Part shown: positions 17,678 through 27,338 of the stretch, one piece after another
How positions within the stretch are numbered: position 1 is the stretch's first letter
Layout of the letters: the number at the start of each line of letters is the position of its first letter
From: JAHDCJ01 sp039028895
GTDB lineage: Bacteria > Bacteroidota > Bacteroidia > Chitinophagales > Saprospiraceae
Direction: 5' to 3'
Assembly: GCA_039028895.1 (NCBI GenBank)
Contig: JBCCHF010000035.1
Coordinates: 10,432 to 74,431 of the forward strand
Length of the DNA: 64,000 nucleotides
Made by a program: the position numbers and the translations under genes
The notes under the pieces: generated by a model
What the model saw: the letters and a program-made list of their open reading frames with translations, nothing else
Told to the model about the DNA's origin: nothing
Database searches by the model: none

Positions 17678-18142
17678 ATGAATAAGACTACTTTCCTGAC
17701 TTTATTAAAGGTCTCAGCTGTATTATGGATTATTTGGGGTGTTGTTCACATCCTTGCGGGCGTTATGACCATGAAAGGCCCACTAACTGGTGATATTGTA
17801 ACTTCTATTGGTGGAATTGCAGATGCTGTTGATCCGGCAATATTAGAGCTTGAATATCCAGATGCAGTTGGAGGAATCCTTGGGCAACACGGCTTTAATC
17901 TGTTTTGGATTGGTATTGTTACTTTTATCGGCGGGATTTTCATTTGGAAGAAAAACAAGAATGCCATTTTTCTATCTGCTTTAGTAGGTGGTTTGGCTGA
18001 TCTGGGTTATTTTTTATTCATGGACCTGGGAGGGTATGTAAATTTTGTTCCAGGAACTGTAATGACCCTTATCTCCCTTTCGGCAATTATTCTTAGTTTT
18101 CTTGTTTACTTCAAGAGTGATAAACTTCAATTGCTGGAGTGA
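17678..18142 (+). CDS. Four-helix integral membrane protein, unknown function
   Basis: 154 residues with four membrane spans (about 10-35, 65-88, 94-115 and 120-146) and short loops. No motif points to a substrate. It resembles small DUF4149- or DoxX-like membrane proteins only in general shape. The gene starts 26 bases after the second TetR operator and is followed by the regulator gene in the same direction, so it is the main regulated target. By analogy it could take part in stress or solvent response; that is inference. Confidence 0.75.
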   Translation: MNKTTFLTLLKVSAVLWIIWGVVHILAGVMTMKGPLTGDIVTSIGGIADAVDPAILELEYPDAVGGILGQHGFNLFWIGIVTFIGGIFIWKKNKNAIFLSALVGGLADLGYFLFMDLGGYVNFVPGTVMTLISLSAIILSFLVYFKSDKLQLLE

Positions 18143-18227
18143 TAGTTAGAGAAAAGATGTTTTGGAAATATCTTTATATTTTCAATTTTCGTCTTTTTAT
18201 GACTTTCAAGTTTGATGTTAGTCTTTT

Positions 18228-18812
18228 ATGCCTAGAGAAAAACAATTTGATGAACAGGAAGTCTTGAAAAAAGCTATGTTACTCTTTTGGAGAAAAGGAT
18301 ATCACGATACCTCAATAAAAGACCTGATAGCTTTTCTTGGGATTAGTAACGCAAGTATCTATAATGCCTTTGGAGGTAAGAAAAAGCTATTTGACAGGGC
18401 GTTTTCCAATTATCGGATGACAAATCTTCATGCACTGAATGATTTTTTAAGTGCTCAGAAGAATATTAAGAGAGGTTTACAGGCAATTTTTCATAGGATA
18501 ATTGAAGATGATTGCAATGACCCTGACTGTAAAGGTTGTTTTATTGTAAACAGTATTGCGGAATTAATTCCTGGCGATCCAGAATTCAAAATAGTAACAA
18601 GTCAGCACCAAAAGAGCATTGAAGAGGTTTTTGTCACCCATCTTAAGTTGGGCGTTAGGAGAGGACAAATTCCTGATGGTAAAAACCTAGAAGTGATTTC
18701 AACTGCACTTTATACCCATATGACAGGCTTGAGAGTTGTAGGCAAAACAACACCAAACGCAGAAGAGATGAAAGCTTCTACAGATGCAGTGTTATCTGCT
18801 TTGCTTAGCTAA
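18228..18812 (+). CDS. TetR/AcrR family repressor
   Basis: 194 residues. The N-terminal helix-turn-helix is typical: AMLLFWRKGYHDTSIKDLIA then GISNASIYNAFGGKKKLFDRA. The C-terminal ligand domain has CNDPDCKGCFIVNS, the cysteine-containing stretch of the AcuR/YcdC-like subgroup. It lies 85 bases after the membrane protein gene in the same direction, so it is probably co-transcribed and autoregulated through the two palindromes upstream of that gene. The ligand is unknown. Confidence 0.85.
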   Translation: MPREKQFDEQEVLKKAMLLFWRKGYHDTSIKDLIAFLGISNASIYNAFGGKKKLFDRAFSNYRMTNLHALNDFLSAQKNIKRGLQAIFHRIIEDDCNDPDCKGCFIVNSIAELIPGDPEFKIVTSQHQKSIEEVFVTHLKLGVRRGQIPDGKNLEVISTALYTHMTGLRVVGKTTPNAEEMKASTDAVLSALLS

Positions 18813-18832
18813 TTTGAGTAGCATTTGGGATA

Positions 18833-19183
18833 TTACCCATCAGATTTTTTGAAATCAACTTTGGCTGTTGCTTTCAGCTCACTGTCGAAATACAGTTCAT
18901 AGCCTTTTAGAAGATCTAAGGTTTTAGACTCGCCCGGAGGGATTGATTCTATTTTGACTATTTTTCCTTTATTTTGAATTCTGATTTCAAAGTTATTTTT
19001 GCCAATGTTTTCGACAATCGCAATACTATTGCCATCCATATATGGATTTATTGCAGCGTCTTGACCAGGCCCCTTTCCTGCAATTGACATACTTTGGGAA
19101 GGCCCTAATTCTAAAACTGATTGACTTTGAGCATTGTAGGAAATCATTAAAAGGCTGAAGAGGAAAAAATATATTTTTTTCAT
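18833..19183 (-). CDS. Small secreted protein, unknown function
   Basis: 116 residues with signal peptide MKKIYFFLFSLLMISYNAQS. The mature part is beta-rich (NFEIRIQNKGKIVKIESIPP, KTLDLLKGYELYFDSE) without cysteines, compatible with a small sandwich fold. No family is recognised. It is convergent with the TetR gene, ending 20 bases from its stop. Confidence 0.65.
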   Translation of the reverse strand: MKKIYFFLFSLLMISYNAQSQSVLELGPSQSMSIAGKGPGQDAAINPYMDGNSIAIVENIGKNNFEIRIQNKGKIVKIESIPPGESKTLDLLKGYELYFDSELKATAKVDFKKSDG

Positions 19184-19488
19184 TTTGTTATAACTTGTAT
19201 TATTTCATATTGGTTGGACAAGTACCTAACAATTTTTCGAAGGCTTGGTTTACAATGGTTCATTCACCATGCTAGATTATGGACAAGAATGTTTGGTTCT
19301 GGCTTTAGTTAATTACTCATACCCTTGGTGGTTTTCATTTTGAAAAGTAAAATAGTAGCAAATATTCCCATGATCAATTTACCTGTCATCGCATAAAACG
19401 AGCTTGAAGGAGGTATTCCATCTTAGGCTCCATTCCCTGGAATTGGTCATTATCATTTCCCCAGTTCTTTATCGGTTTGAGCAATCAT
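19184..19488. other. Gap with a possible gene relic
   Basis: No complete gene. On the minus strand 19309-19422 encodes an open stretch beginning GIPPSSSFYAMTGKLIMGIF with one hydrophobic segment and a stop; it looks like the C-terminal end of a lost membrane protein. I see no repeat or clear promoter. Confidence 0.3.
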
Positions 19489-22400
19489 TTACCTTATTAT
19501 TACGTCACTGTCATTTGCAAACGAAAGCGGAACATATTTTTGTGTTGGAATATATCCCTTGCTGACCATATAGTTAAGAATTACACTTTTACGATCAACC
19601 TCAGAATTGGGATATTCGGTTTTAGTAAAATCTTTAAGTTCTTCTTCCCATGATTTTGAAACATAAAATACTATGCATTTATAAAGTTCGGCCCATCTTT
19701 TTGCTCCACTACTAACAAAACCTTCTGCATTTCCATATTTTACTATATTAAATATCGCCTCGTAATTTAAACTGCCATCTGAGTTTTTTATCTCAAGGTA
19801 TCGGGCAAAAAGGTGATAACTGGCAGAAAGGTTGTCGCCTGACCGAATTACTTTATCCAGAAATACAGGATCGGATAAATCTTCCTCGGTTATGAAAAGA
19901 CCGAATTTGTTTTTGACCTTTCGCTTAACATCAGAGTTTGATTTAACCAAAGCGAAAACTTGCTCCCAATTGGATTGAATTTCTTCAAAGGTGGCTTCGT
20001 TAATAAGTTTTTCCTGAGCATTTTCAACTCCAATACTTTTTATTTCCGAAATTTTGGTCAACTGATCTTTAAAACTTAAAGGAGACAAGGTGAGGTTGAT
20101 ATGAAAGGCATCTGCATATTTACTGTCAAATTCGCTGTTGGTACTATCAGCATACGTTTTTAGGGCTTTAGCGATCCATTTTCTGTGATGACTGTATTGG
20201 TCAAGTTTGAGTGAGTCTCTGAAACCAGTGACCCAGCAAATACTGTTTAATTGACTTCCTGCCCATAATTTTTCATCTGACTTTGCTATTTTTTGTTCAA
20301 GCCAGCTCAAAACCTCAGGCAAGTTGTCTGAATAGAATTTTTTGGCAACTTTTTCTATATCCCCCGAGGGGATGTCACACTTTTTTATGAGTTTGCTGAA
20401 CGAATAGCCAGGCAAATTCCAATCTTGTTTTATGTCAACTAAATCTTCACAACTCAATTTATTTAAAACATTACTTATGAAGGGCATATGGGTTTTTCTG
20501 TCCCAGAAACGAGATTCGACAACTTCTTCAAGGTCTTTATAAGAAATGGTATCTCGATTGTTCAGTTTTTCAAGCCTGCTGATAAAAAATCCATTTCCCC
20601 AGTTTTTATAATTATCGGGATTGGAGGCCCACTTCTCCAGCCAAAATTCTTGAGTTTTATGTTTATTCCATAAAAAGACTGGGCCGGAACTTGAAGAAGA
20701 AATAAAATCATTGTTAAATATATCTGGAAGAGGATTTTCATTGTAGTAATCGAAAATCTTTTCTGTAAAGTGAACCATGTAGTCATTTGTGTAGGCAGTA
20801 AAGTCCACATGGTGTCTTTTACCATTGACATCAGTGCCACCCCAATAACCGGATTGAATTTCTTCATCTCGACCGAAGTTTTCAACCAAATTTGGAATCA
20901 TGTCTACCTGAAGGTGTCTGTCCATCAATATGATGTATTTAAACAAAATATCAGAATCATTTTCTTTGACAAATTCGTCAAAAAAGTAATTAATCGAATC
21001 CAGGTTGGAAGTGTCCAGGTGTATTTTTTCGAGGCTAGCGTTATCGATGTCTGCCTTTAATTTCAAAAAACGGCTAAAGGTCATCATGTTTCCGGCGTGG
21101 CCTGAATCTTTGTTCGTATGCAGATTGTTGTTGACCACAGACAGTGCATTTTTACGAATATCTTCATTGCTGTCATTTTTAGCGATTGCTTCGAAAGTCC
21201 CTAATTTATCGGGGTGTATTCCATACAGTTTTCTGAGGAAGTTGTTTACAATACCAATAATCCCCAATCGGTCGTATAGAGCAGCTTTATACAGGTAAGT
21301 TTTTAGTTGGAAACTGTCATTCAGGATTAAATCGATATGGTCAGAATACCATTGATCCAATACATGACCGACAAGTTCTGTTAATCTGGCGTTGCGACTT
21401 CCATAAGTGATTGTATAACTTTCGATTGCAATAAGATTGTCCAGATTTATCATGTTATAGAGGTCGTCTTCAATTTTAATCTGGGTTTTAAAATTCAGGT
21501 TTTGGGTTCTGATCATCTCGAGGAGTTCGAGAAGGTCGCCGGATGCTTTATACGGTATATTGTTTTGTTTGCAATAATTGACCAGTAAACATTGTTGAAC
21601 CAGGAATTTACGCGTAAACATGGGGAGGCTATTGTTTAGACTACCCATAATGTAGTCCATATTGTATGTTTTCATGGTATGTATTACCTGGTCCGGATCT
21701 TCTTCAATGAGTTTTAAATAAGCATTCATAGCTAACTCATTATTGTCGGTATGCATATTTTCAAAATAGACTTTGATCAAATCGGGCTCAATAGGTACTT
21801 CTTTTGTATTAGTGAACAGGTTGGTTTTATTTTTGAATTTGTAGTCGTTATAATGAGTTTTCCAGTAATTCATTAATGCGACGTTGAATTCAAAATCATC
21901 TGATTCAGATCTCCATGTGCCATTATAGTTTAGTTCTACGACAACCCCGGTTAGCTCTTTGAGCATTTTGGTGATGTTGAATTCGATACTTGCCCATTCA
22001 TATTCTTCAAACAAATTAAATCGTGTCTGTTTTGACCTGTCGTTATAGACGAATAAATCGTTTAACAGCCTGCTGGCAACCAGATGCAAGACAAGCGGAT
22101 CTTTTTGTTCAATGAGGTCTTTCTGCTGATTGTCAAAAACCCACCATTCGTAGTCAATGGCCTCTACAATGTTCAAAGGAGATTTTTTTAACAGTTGGTA
22201 CTGTTGAAAAATCAGATCATACCCACTTTCCCGAATAGCCTCTATGTTGTTATATTCTTTTAAAAGGTTTTCGTAATGGTTTATGATTCCTTCGTATGAA
22301 CCATTCTCAATTATTAATTCCCTGTTGGTGATCTTTGCCATGGCCTTGGCCCAGTCTTCCATTGCGTATAATTCGTAATCTGAAGCCAGTTTCAAAAGCA

Positions 22401-23070
22401 TTTCCAAAGAACGCTCCGTACGAAAATTGCCAAGGGAAAATGCAATTCCAGACAGTACTTTTTCTTTGGTTTCGCAGTCTTCCATTCCCCAATGTTTACC
22501 TTCTGCGCAGGCCAATAGAAAATCTTCGGCTTCCCTGGTTTGCAAAGCCCCAATTTCCCAAAAGACCTCGATCATGTCTGTAAAGTGACCATCATTTTTT
22601 TCCTCTTTTATTTTTTCAATTAGCTGATCTAAAGATTTTGCTGGTGCCGGGATCGTTTTTCTGATCCTATGTGGAAAGTTTACATTGTGAACGTCTAAAT
22701 CTGAAAAACGATCGAATTGAGTATAGAAGAAAATTTGTGGCCCATTCTCTTCAATGTAATTGTCATAGGTTTCCCTTGTAATTTTTTCATCAAATGGCAA
22801 ACCTTTGAAATAACAATTATGGTATAAAATGGTAAGTGCAAAATTTCTTAGCGTACCGACTATTGAGGACCCATCGCCTCTTACCCTGGTAAATTCTGTT
22901 TCGTCGGAAAGAAATTCTCCAAGGTCATATAGACCCGTTCGGTCTCCTGAATTTATTTTTTTTAAGCATTCATCTACTTTCAGATTATACATTTTTTCTT
23001 TTTCAGAAAGCTCCTGTCCGATGGCAACATATCCTGAAACGATAAATAACAGCGTGATTAAAACTCTCAT
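19489..23070 (-). CDS. Large secreted helical-repeat protein, 1193 aa, unknown function
   Basis: The protein has a signal peptide (MRVLITLLFIVSGYVAIGQE) and no membrane segment after it. The body is mostly alpha-helical. Segments such as LSGIAFSLGNFRTERSLEML and AFEAIAKNDSNEDIRKNALS read like HEAT or armadillo units, spaced irregularly. No catalytic motif or sorting domain is visible. It is a single gene with large flanking gaps and one copy of a 38-bp repeat upstream. A scaffold or periplasmic adaptor role is only a guess from the repeat pattern. Confidence 0.7.
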   Translation of the reverse strand: MRVLITLLFIVSGYVAIGQELSEKEKMYNLKVDECLKKINSGDRTGLYDLGEFLSDETEFTRVRGDGSSIVGTLRNFALTILYHNCYFKGLPFDEKITRETYDNYIEENGPQIFFYTQFDRFSDLDVHNVNFPHRIRKTIPAPAKSLDQLIEKIKEEKNDGHFTDMIEVFWEIGALQTREAEDFLLACAEGKHWGMEDCETKEKVLSGIAFSLGNFRTERSLEMLLKLASDYELYAMEDWAKAMAKITNRELIIENGSYEGIINHYENLLKEYNNIEAIRESGYDLIFQQYQLLKKSPLNIVEAIDYEWWVFDNQQKDLIEQKDPLVLHLVASRLLNDLFVYNDRSKQTRFNLFEEYEWASIEFNITKMLKELTGVVVELNYNGTWRSESDDFEFNVALMNYWKTHYNDYKFKNKTNLFTNTKEVPIEPDLIKVYFENMHTDNNELAMNAYLKLIEEDPDQVIHTMKTYNMDYIMGSLNNSLPMFTRKFLVQQCLLVNYCKQNNIPYKASGDLLELLEMIRTQNLNFKTQIKIEDDLYNMINLDNLIAIESYTITYGSRNARLTELVGHVLDQWYSDHIDLILNDSFQLKTYLYKAALYDRLGIIGIVNNFLRKLYGIHPDKLGTFEAIAKNDSNEDIRKNALSVVNNNLHTNKDSGHAGNMMTFSRFLKLKADIDNASLEKIHLDTSNLDSINYFFDEFVKENDSDILFKYIILMDRHLQVDMIPNLVENFGRDEEIQSGYWGGTDVNGKRHHVDFTAYTNDYMVHFTEKIFDYYNENPLPDIFNNDFISSSSSGPVFLWNKHKTQEFWLEKWASNPDNYKNWGNGFFISRLEKLNNRDTISYKDLEEVVESRFWDRKTHMPFISNVLNKLSCEDLVDIKQDWNLPGYSFSKLIKKCDIPSGDIEKVAKKFYSDNLPEVLSWLEQKIAKSDEKLWAGSQLNSICWVTGFRDSLKLDQYSHHRKWIAKALKTYADSTNSEFDSKYADAFHINLTLSPLSFKDQLTKISEIKSIGVENAQEKLINEATFEEIQSNWEQVFALVKSNSDVKRKVKNKFGLFITEEDLSDPVFLDKVIRSGDNLSASYHLFARYLEIKNSDGSLNYEAIFNIVKYGNAEGFVSSGAKRWAELYKCIVFYVSKSWEEELKDFTKTEYPNSEVDRKSVILNYMVSKGYIPTQKYVPLSFANDSDVIIR

Positions 23071-23110
23071 TTCTTTTAATTTAATTGTTCTCTAATCTTT
23101 CTGTCTGACA

Positions 23111-23148
23111 AAGAGCTTGTTTGGAATTTGTTTTCTGAGGCAAACGCA
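23111..23148 (-). repeat. 38-bp dispersed repeat, copy 2
   Basis: Reads TGCGTTTGCCTCAGAAAACA at its minus-strand start and ends ACAAGCTCTT; three positions differ from the copy at 3003-3040. It lies 40 bases upstream of the 1193-aa gene. The rest of the gap 23071-23427 shows no gene. Confidence 0.6.
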
Positions 23149-23427
23149 TTTGTCCATTTTATGATTTTGCCGGAAGATGAAAGCCCTGGATAAAATGTTA
23201 AACTCCCTGACTTAAAGGGTAATGGCTTTAAAAGGTTCTAAAACTTAAATATAGCTGGTTGCCCAATTTATATAGCAACCGTTAGGGCAGGTTTCTACAA
23301 AATTTGATGAATTACATCTGATTTATGGATGGCCCTTTGGCAGGTTTCCTAATGTGAAAAAACCTGGTTGTTCCAGTAGGTATCAATGGGTTGAGATAAT
23401 ATTTCACTGAATGCTTTGTGTGATATT

Positions 23428-23994
23428 TTATCCGCCGTCTCTAAAGGTTATACAGGTATGATTTAATTGAATGAATTTGAATAAGGGACTGTCCTGTAAG
23501 CGTTCAATCCATTCAAACTCTTTTCCCTCTTCAATTTTCAACATACCCCAAGGACTAAATTCTTCAATCCTTTGCAGGCCTAATTCATCCCTGGTTTCAA
23601 CCCAATCTGTAACGATGGCTTCGTCTATTTCAAAAAAGCTGCAATTGAACTTCAAGCCGGCTTCAGTTTCGAATACAATTGAATTTGTGTTTTCGTTTTT
23701 TAGATAATCCTTGGATGTTATTACATCGTTGTAGAAATCTATCGAAAACGGTGGATTATCCAATTTGTAATAAATTCTTCGTTCGTAATGAATAGAAACC
23801 GGGTCATCGTATTTGGCTAAAGAATAAAATAAATCCTCAAGGGGAGTCAAAGGCATTGGCGTAAACAAGAGTTCTCCTTCAATATAACAGATGCCAGGGT
23901 TGTCTTCTATTTCAGACTTGGTGCAATTAGCAAACAGCAGGGTAAGTAAAGTCAGAGCAAACAGCAACTTCACAGATTTTTTGATAAAATTCAT
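23428..23994 (-). CDS. Lipoprotein of unknown function, 188 aa
   Basis: The start is placed at the ATG at 23994, because MNFIKKSVKLLFALTLLTLL followed by FANC gives a proper lipobox; the frame extends 18 codons further up but would bury the signal. The mature part contains aromatic and acidic residues, a cysteine pair near the start (CTKSE, GICYIEG) and single cysteines later. No family is recognised. It is an isolated gene. Confidence 0.65.
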   Translation of the reverse strand: MNFIKKSVKLLFALTLLTLLFANCTKSEIEDNPGICYIEGELLFTPMPLTPLEDLFYSLAKYDDPVSIHYERRIYYKLDNPPFSIDFYNDVITSKDYLKNENTNSIVFETEAGLKFNCSFFEIDEAIVTDWVETRDELGLQRIEEFSPWGMLKIEEGKEFEWIERLQDSPLFKFIQLNHTCITFRDGG

Positions 23995-24219
23995 TTTCTC
24001 TAATTTGATGATTCCATAATGTTCGAAGAGATGGGAGCCAGCTTTCAATGAAAGGTTTCGACGTATGGTGGCTTTCTACAAACTAAAGTATGCGGGTATA
24101 TAAATAGACATTGAGTCGAGGATAATGGTTGGATCGATACTGATTTTTATTGGTTGACGCGATGTTTTGAATCTATAACATTTGGTTCACGACCAAAACA
24201 AACGACCGTTTCATGACGG

Positions 24220-25035
24220 CTATTTTTTTGCTTTTTCCAATATGAAACTCACTAGAGAATTCTTTACTTGTCCCAATTTATGCACTATTTGGTAGTGGTT
24301 CAGATCAGGATATTCGTAGTATTCTATCGGAGCTACTAATCTGTTTTCCGTGTATAGGCTCTCAGATTGTTCAATAAAGAAATTAGTTTCATTTGATCCG
24401 ACACTGAGTAAAACCGGACAGTTTATGGCGGATAAATCCTTATTCGAGACGCTATAACGTTCTACATCATCATCGTCCAATTGCAAAACCTTGTTTAGAT
24501 AGCTGTTTTTTATTGGCGCTAAATCGAATATACCACTGAGACTACAAATGGCCTGAATCCGGGACTGTAAATTGTGGTTTATCAAATAGGTCATTAAAGC
24601 AAGGTGTCCTCCTGCTGAATGCCCGCAGAGTATAACCTCTTTTGGATTGCCATTATAAGCAGATGCTTCTTTTTGAATCCAGTGTATAGCGCCTTTGATA
24701 TCGTTTAAGACCGTCGTCATATCCACTATTGGTATAAGTCGGTAGTTCACAATACAGGTAGTCAAATTGTTATTCAAAAATGGTTCGGCTACAAAACTAT
24801 AACTCTTCTTGTCCAATGCTCGCCAATAGCCTCCATGGATAAATATTACAATTGGTGAATCAGGGATGGGCGATGGGAAGATATCCAAAGTTTGTAATGG
24901 AACATTTCCATACTTTTCATCCAAATAGCAATCATAACTGCTCCTTACTCTTTCGGATTCGTTTTCATTGATGTCCAAAAAATATTGAAAATTTGGATGC
25001 CGTGAACGTAGATCTAGTTGATTGTCCGGAGTCAT
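24220..25035 (-). CDS. Alpha/beta-hydrolase, kynurenine-formamidase-like
   Basis: 271 residues, no signal, cytosolic. The oxyanion motif is HGGYWRALDKKSYSF, as in arylformamidases, and the nucleophile elbow is LCGHSAGGHLALM (Ser near residue 143). A CPVLLSVGSNE strand carries the acid and DLNHYQIVH the histidine. Members hydrolyse N-formyl-kynurenine or related esters. No other tryptophan-degradation gene is nearby, so the substrate is uncertain. It precedes an unknown membrane protein gene in reverse order on the same strand, 32 bases away. Confidence 0.75.
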   Translation of the reverse strand: MTPDNQLDLRSRHPNFQYFLDINENESERVRSSYDCYLDEKYGNVPLQTLDIFPSPIPDSPIVIFIHGGYWRALDKKSYSFVAEPFLNNNLTTCIVNYRLIPIVDMTTVLNDIKGAIHWIQKEASAYNGNPKEVILCGHSAGGHLALMTYLINHNLQSRIQAICSLSGIFDLAPIKNSYLNKVLQLDDDDVERYSVSNKDLSAINCPVLLSVGSNETNFFIEQSESLYTENRLVAPIEYYEYPDLNHYQIVHKLGQVKNSLVSFILEKAKK

Positions 25036-25067
25036 ATTGTTTTATCAAATTGGCTAAAACCGCTTTA

Positions 25068-25676
25068 TCATTTCAATGGTCCTGAAATGATCTCATTCGA
25101 ATATTTCAATCTTCTTCCAAATAAGTTCCAAAGCTCAGGTCTGAAAATGAAATACAATAAAATGAGAATTAGCGTTATCCCGATGTACAAAATAAGCTGT
25201 TGCCCAATTAAGCTATTTAACCACTCCAAAAACCACACGGTTAAACTGGCTAACTTCAATCGAATTCCTTCCGGGTTTATATCATCGGGTGTTGGCCTTG
25301 TCCCTGCCCAGATAAATGAATAGGTAATTAATATCAATATGAACGCGATAAAAGGATGTATTCTTGATATGTCAAGTTGCTTTTTAAAATTTGGAAAAGC
25401 ATGAATAAACTGTTTGCGCATAGAAGTTGATTCAAAGTTTAATCTGAATACTTCAGTATGGTTCAAGTCAAATATGCTTACCTCTGTTTTACCTTTTAAG
25501 GTTGTAATTGACGATATCTCCTCTTTCTTTACATGAGTAAACTTTTTTAAAACCTCCAGCTTTGGAGATTCCTTGAATTGTGCATACTCTTTATCAGTGA
25601 GCATATATAGAACTTCTTTACTCACAATGACACATTGAATATCCTTATTCAGTAATTTAAAGAACAGGTGCTCCAT
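25068..25676 (-). CDS. Membrane protein with PH-like N-terminal domain
   Basis: 202 residues. Residues 1-95 are soluble with alternating strands (KKEEISSITTLKGKTEVSIF, TEVFRLNFES) reminiscent of bacterial PH-like YcxB-type domains. Two membrane spans follow, at about 107-122 and 158-178, with a conserved-looking TRPTPDD loop between them. No enzyme motif. It is just upstream of the formamidase-like gene, so the two may be co-transcribed. Confidence 0.6.
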   Translation of the reverse strand: MEHLFFKLLNKDIQCVIVSKEVLYMLTDKEYAQFKESPKLEVLKKFTHVKKEEISSITTLKGKTEVSIFDLNHTEVFRLNFESTSMRKQFIHAFPNFKKQLDISRIHPFIAFILILITYSFIWAGTRPTPDDINPEGIRLKLASLTVWFLEWLNSLIGQQLILYIGITLILILLYFIFRPELWNLFGRRLKYSNEIISGPLK

Positions 25677-25853
25677 TTTTTATTTTGGCTTAACAATAAT
25701 GATTGAAATATACCTGGTATATACCCCACTAAAAGCGCCAACGGGATTTAGGTAAATAAAGTGAATAATGAAGACTTATCCTTCCCTTTGTTCATAATTC
25801 AGGTTATGAAAGAGTAGGAGGGGGCGGGAAGAATAGAACCAACTAATTGAAAA

Positions 25854-27338
25854 TCATATCTGTTGGGAGCAATTGACATTGCTCTTCAGGGCTAAAAGTT
25901 TCTCATTTAGAATATCAGATAAAGCAACAACAAATTCTACTAAATCTTCTACCTGAGTCTCATAATTGGCAATTTGTATTCTAAGTGTTAATCTACCGTC
26001 AATTGGGTATGAGGACATCCAGGTTTTCCCTGATAGATTCAGATGATCTACAATATCCTGTACCAATTTATCATCTCCAGCAATATCCGGATGTGTGAAA
26101 CAAATTATGGGGAATTGCGATTGATTTTCGATAGTCCATCCTTTGGCTTTCAATAATTTTCGTGCTGTATTCCCCATTTCAAACTGATGAGTTAATATTT
26201 TTGAATAGCCTTCCCAACCAAAAACAGCCAACGGCAGGTAGATCTTTAATCCAATAAACCGCCGAGACCATTGCATAGAGTGCACATAAGGATCTATCAC
26301 TTCATTTGGATCTCCATCTTGTGGCATATAGGCGGTATGTACGCCAAAAGTTTGATGTAAAATAGTGGTATCACTTGTTAAAAAAACACTGGTAGCCATC
26401 GGTACCGAAAAGAACTTATGCATATCCAAAGTTATGGAATCACTATACTCAATGCCTTCCATTAAGTCTTTGTATTCGGTAATAATGGCGCCTCCGCCAT
26501 ACGCTGCATCAACGTGAAACCAAAGTCCTGCTTCTTTACAGATGCATGAAATTTCCAGGAGATCATCTACTGCTCCGGCTCCCGTTGTACCGGCTGTTCC
26601 TACCACTAAAAATGGTTTTAAGTTATTTTTTCTGTCCAATTCTATTCGTCGCCTAAGTGCATTAACATCCATGGTTAAATCTTCATTTACCGGAATTTTT
26701 ATGACAGAGCGTTTGCCTAAGCCAACAATCTTTGCAGCTTTTTCAATTGAATGGTGCGATTCTGAAGAGCAATAAATGGTGGGCAATTTATCAACACTTG
26801 CAATACCATTTTCAGAAATGTCGGGGAAGCTTTTGCGTAAAGCACATAATACAGCAGTTAAATTTGATTCTGCCCCACCAGTGCAAAACGTTCCATCCTG
26901 ATGTCCTTCGGGATACCCGAACTTTTGGCAAAATTCTTTAATGACCAGGCGTTCAATTTCCACAGCATATGGCGCATGACTCCAGGCGGCTAATTGAGGA
27001 TTTAAATACGAATTAATAACATCGGCCATTACTGAAGGGAAATTTGGCCTTGGATTAAACAAACCCAAATAAGATGGATGGGTTACCTGTACACCATGCT
27101 TTTTAATGCCTTCTATTGTATGAAGCATTACTGCTTTGATATCATTAGCCTGGTTTAAGCTGAAAGCCTGAACATCCGCTTTGACATTGTCAATATTAAA
27201 TGCTTTGCTAACCTCTAATTCCGTTCTTGGATTATTGTAAACTTTTTCCAATTCATTTATTAAAGATTGAACCACCTCGTTTCTTTGAATTGAGGTAGAA
27301 TTTGGATTCATTTCGATTAATGATTTCATCTCAATCAT
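25854..27338 (-). CDS. PLP-dependent group II decarboxylase
   Basis: 494 residues. The fold-type I pattern is complete: TFCTGGAESNLTAVLCALRK (phosphate site), SSESHHSIEKAA, VGTAGTTGAGAVDD, WFHVDAAYGGG (the Asp that binds the pyridine nitrogen) and the cofactor lysine in LDMHKFFSVP. Members decarboxylate aromatic amino acids, glutamate, 2,4-diaminobutyrate or similar. The exact substrate is not readable. Its start overlaps the end of the PNPOx-like gene by 8 bases, so they form one operon divergent from a MocR regulator. Confidence 0.85.
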   Translation of the reverse strand: MIEMKSLIEMNPNSTSIQRNEVVQSLINELEKVYNNPRTELEVSKAFNIDNVKADVQAFSLNQANDIKAVMLHTIEGIKKHGVQVTHPSYLGLFNPRPNFPSVMADVINSYLNPQLAAWSHAPYAVEIERLVIKEFCQKFGYPEGHQDGTFCTGGAESNLTAVLCALRKSFPDISENGIASVDKLPTIYCSSESHHSIEKAAKIVGLGKRSVIKIPVNEDLTMDVNALRRRIELDRKNNLKPFLVVGTAGTTGAGAVDDLLEISCICKEAGLWFHVDAAYGGGAIITEYKDLMEGIEYSDSITLDMHKFFSVPMATSVFLTSDTTILHQTFGVHTAYMPQDGDPNEVIDPYVHSMQWSRRFIGLKIYLPLAVFGWEGYSKILTHQFEMGNTARKLLKAKGWTIENQSQFPIICFTHPDIAGDDKLVQDIVDHLNLSGKTWMSSYPIDGRLTLRIQIANYETQVEDLVEFVVALSDILNEKLLALKSNVNCSQQI

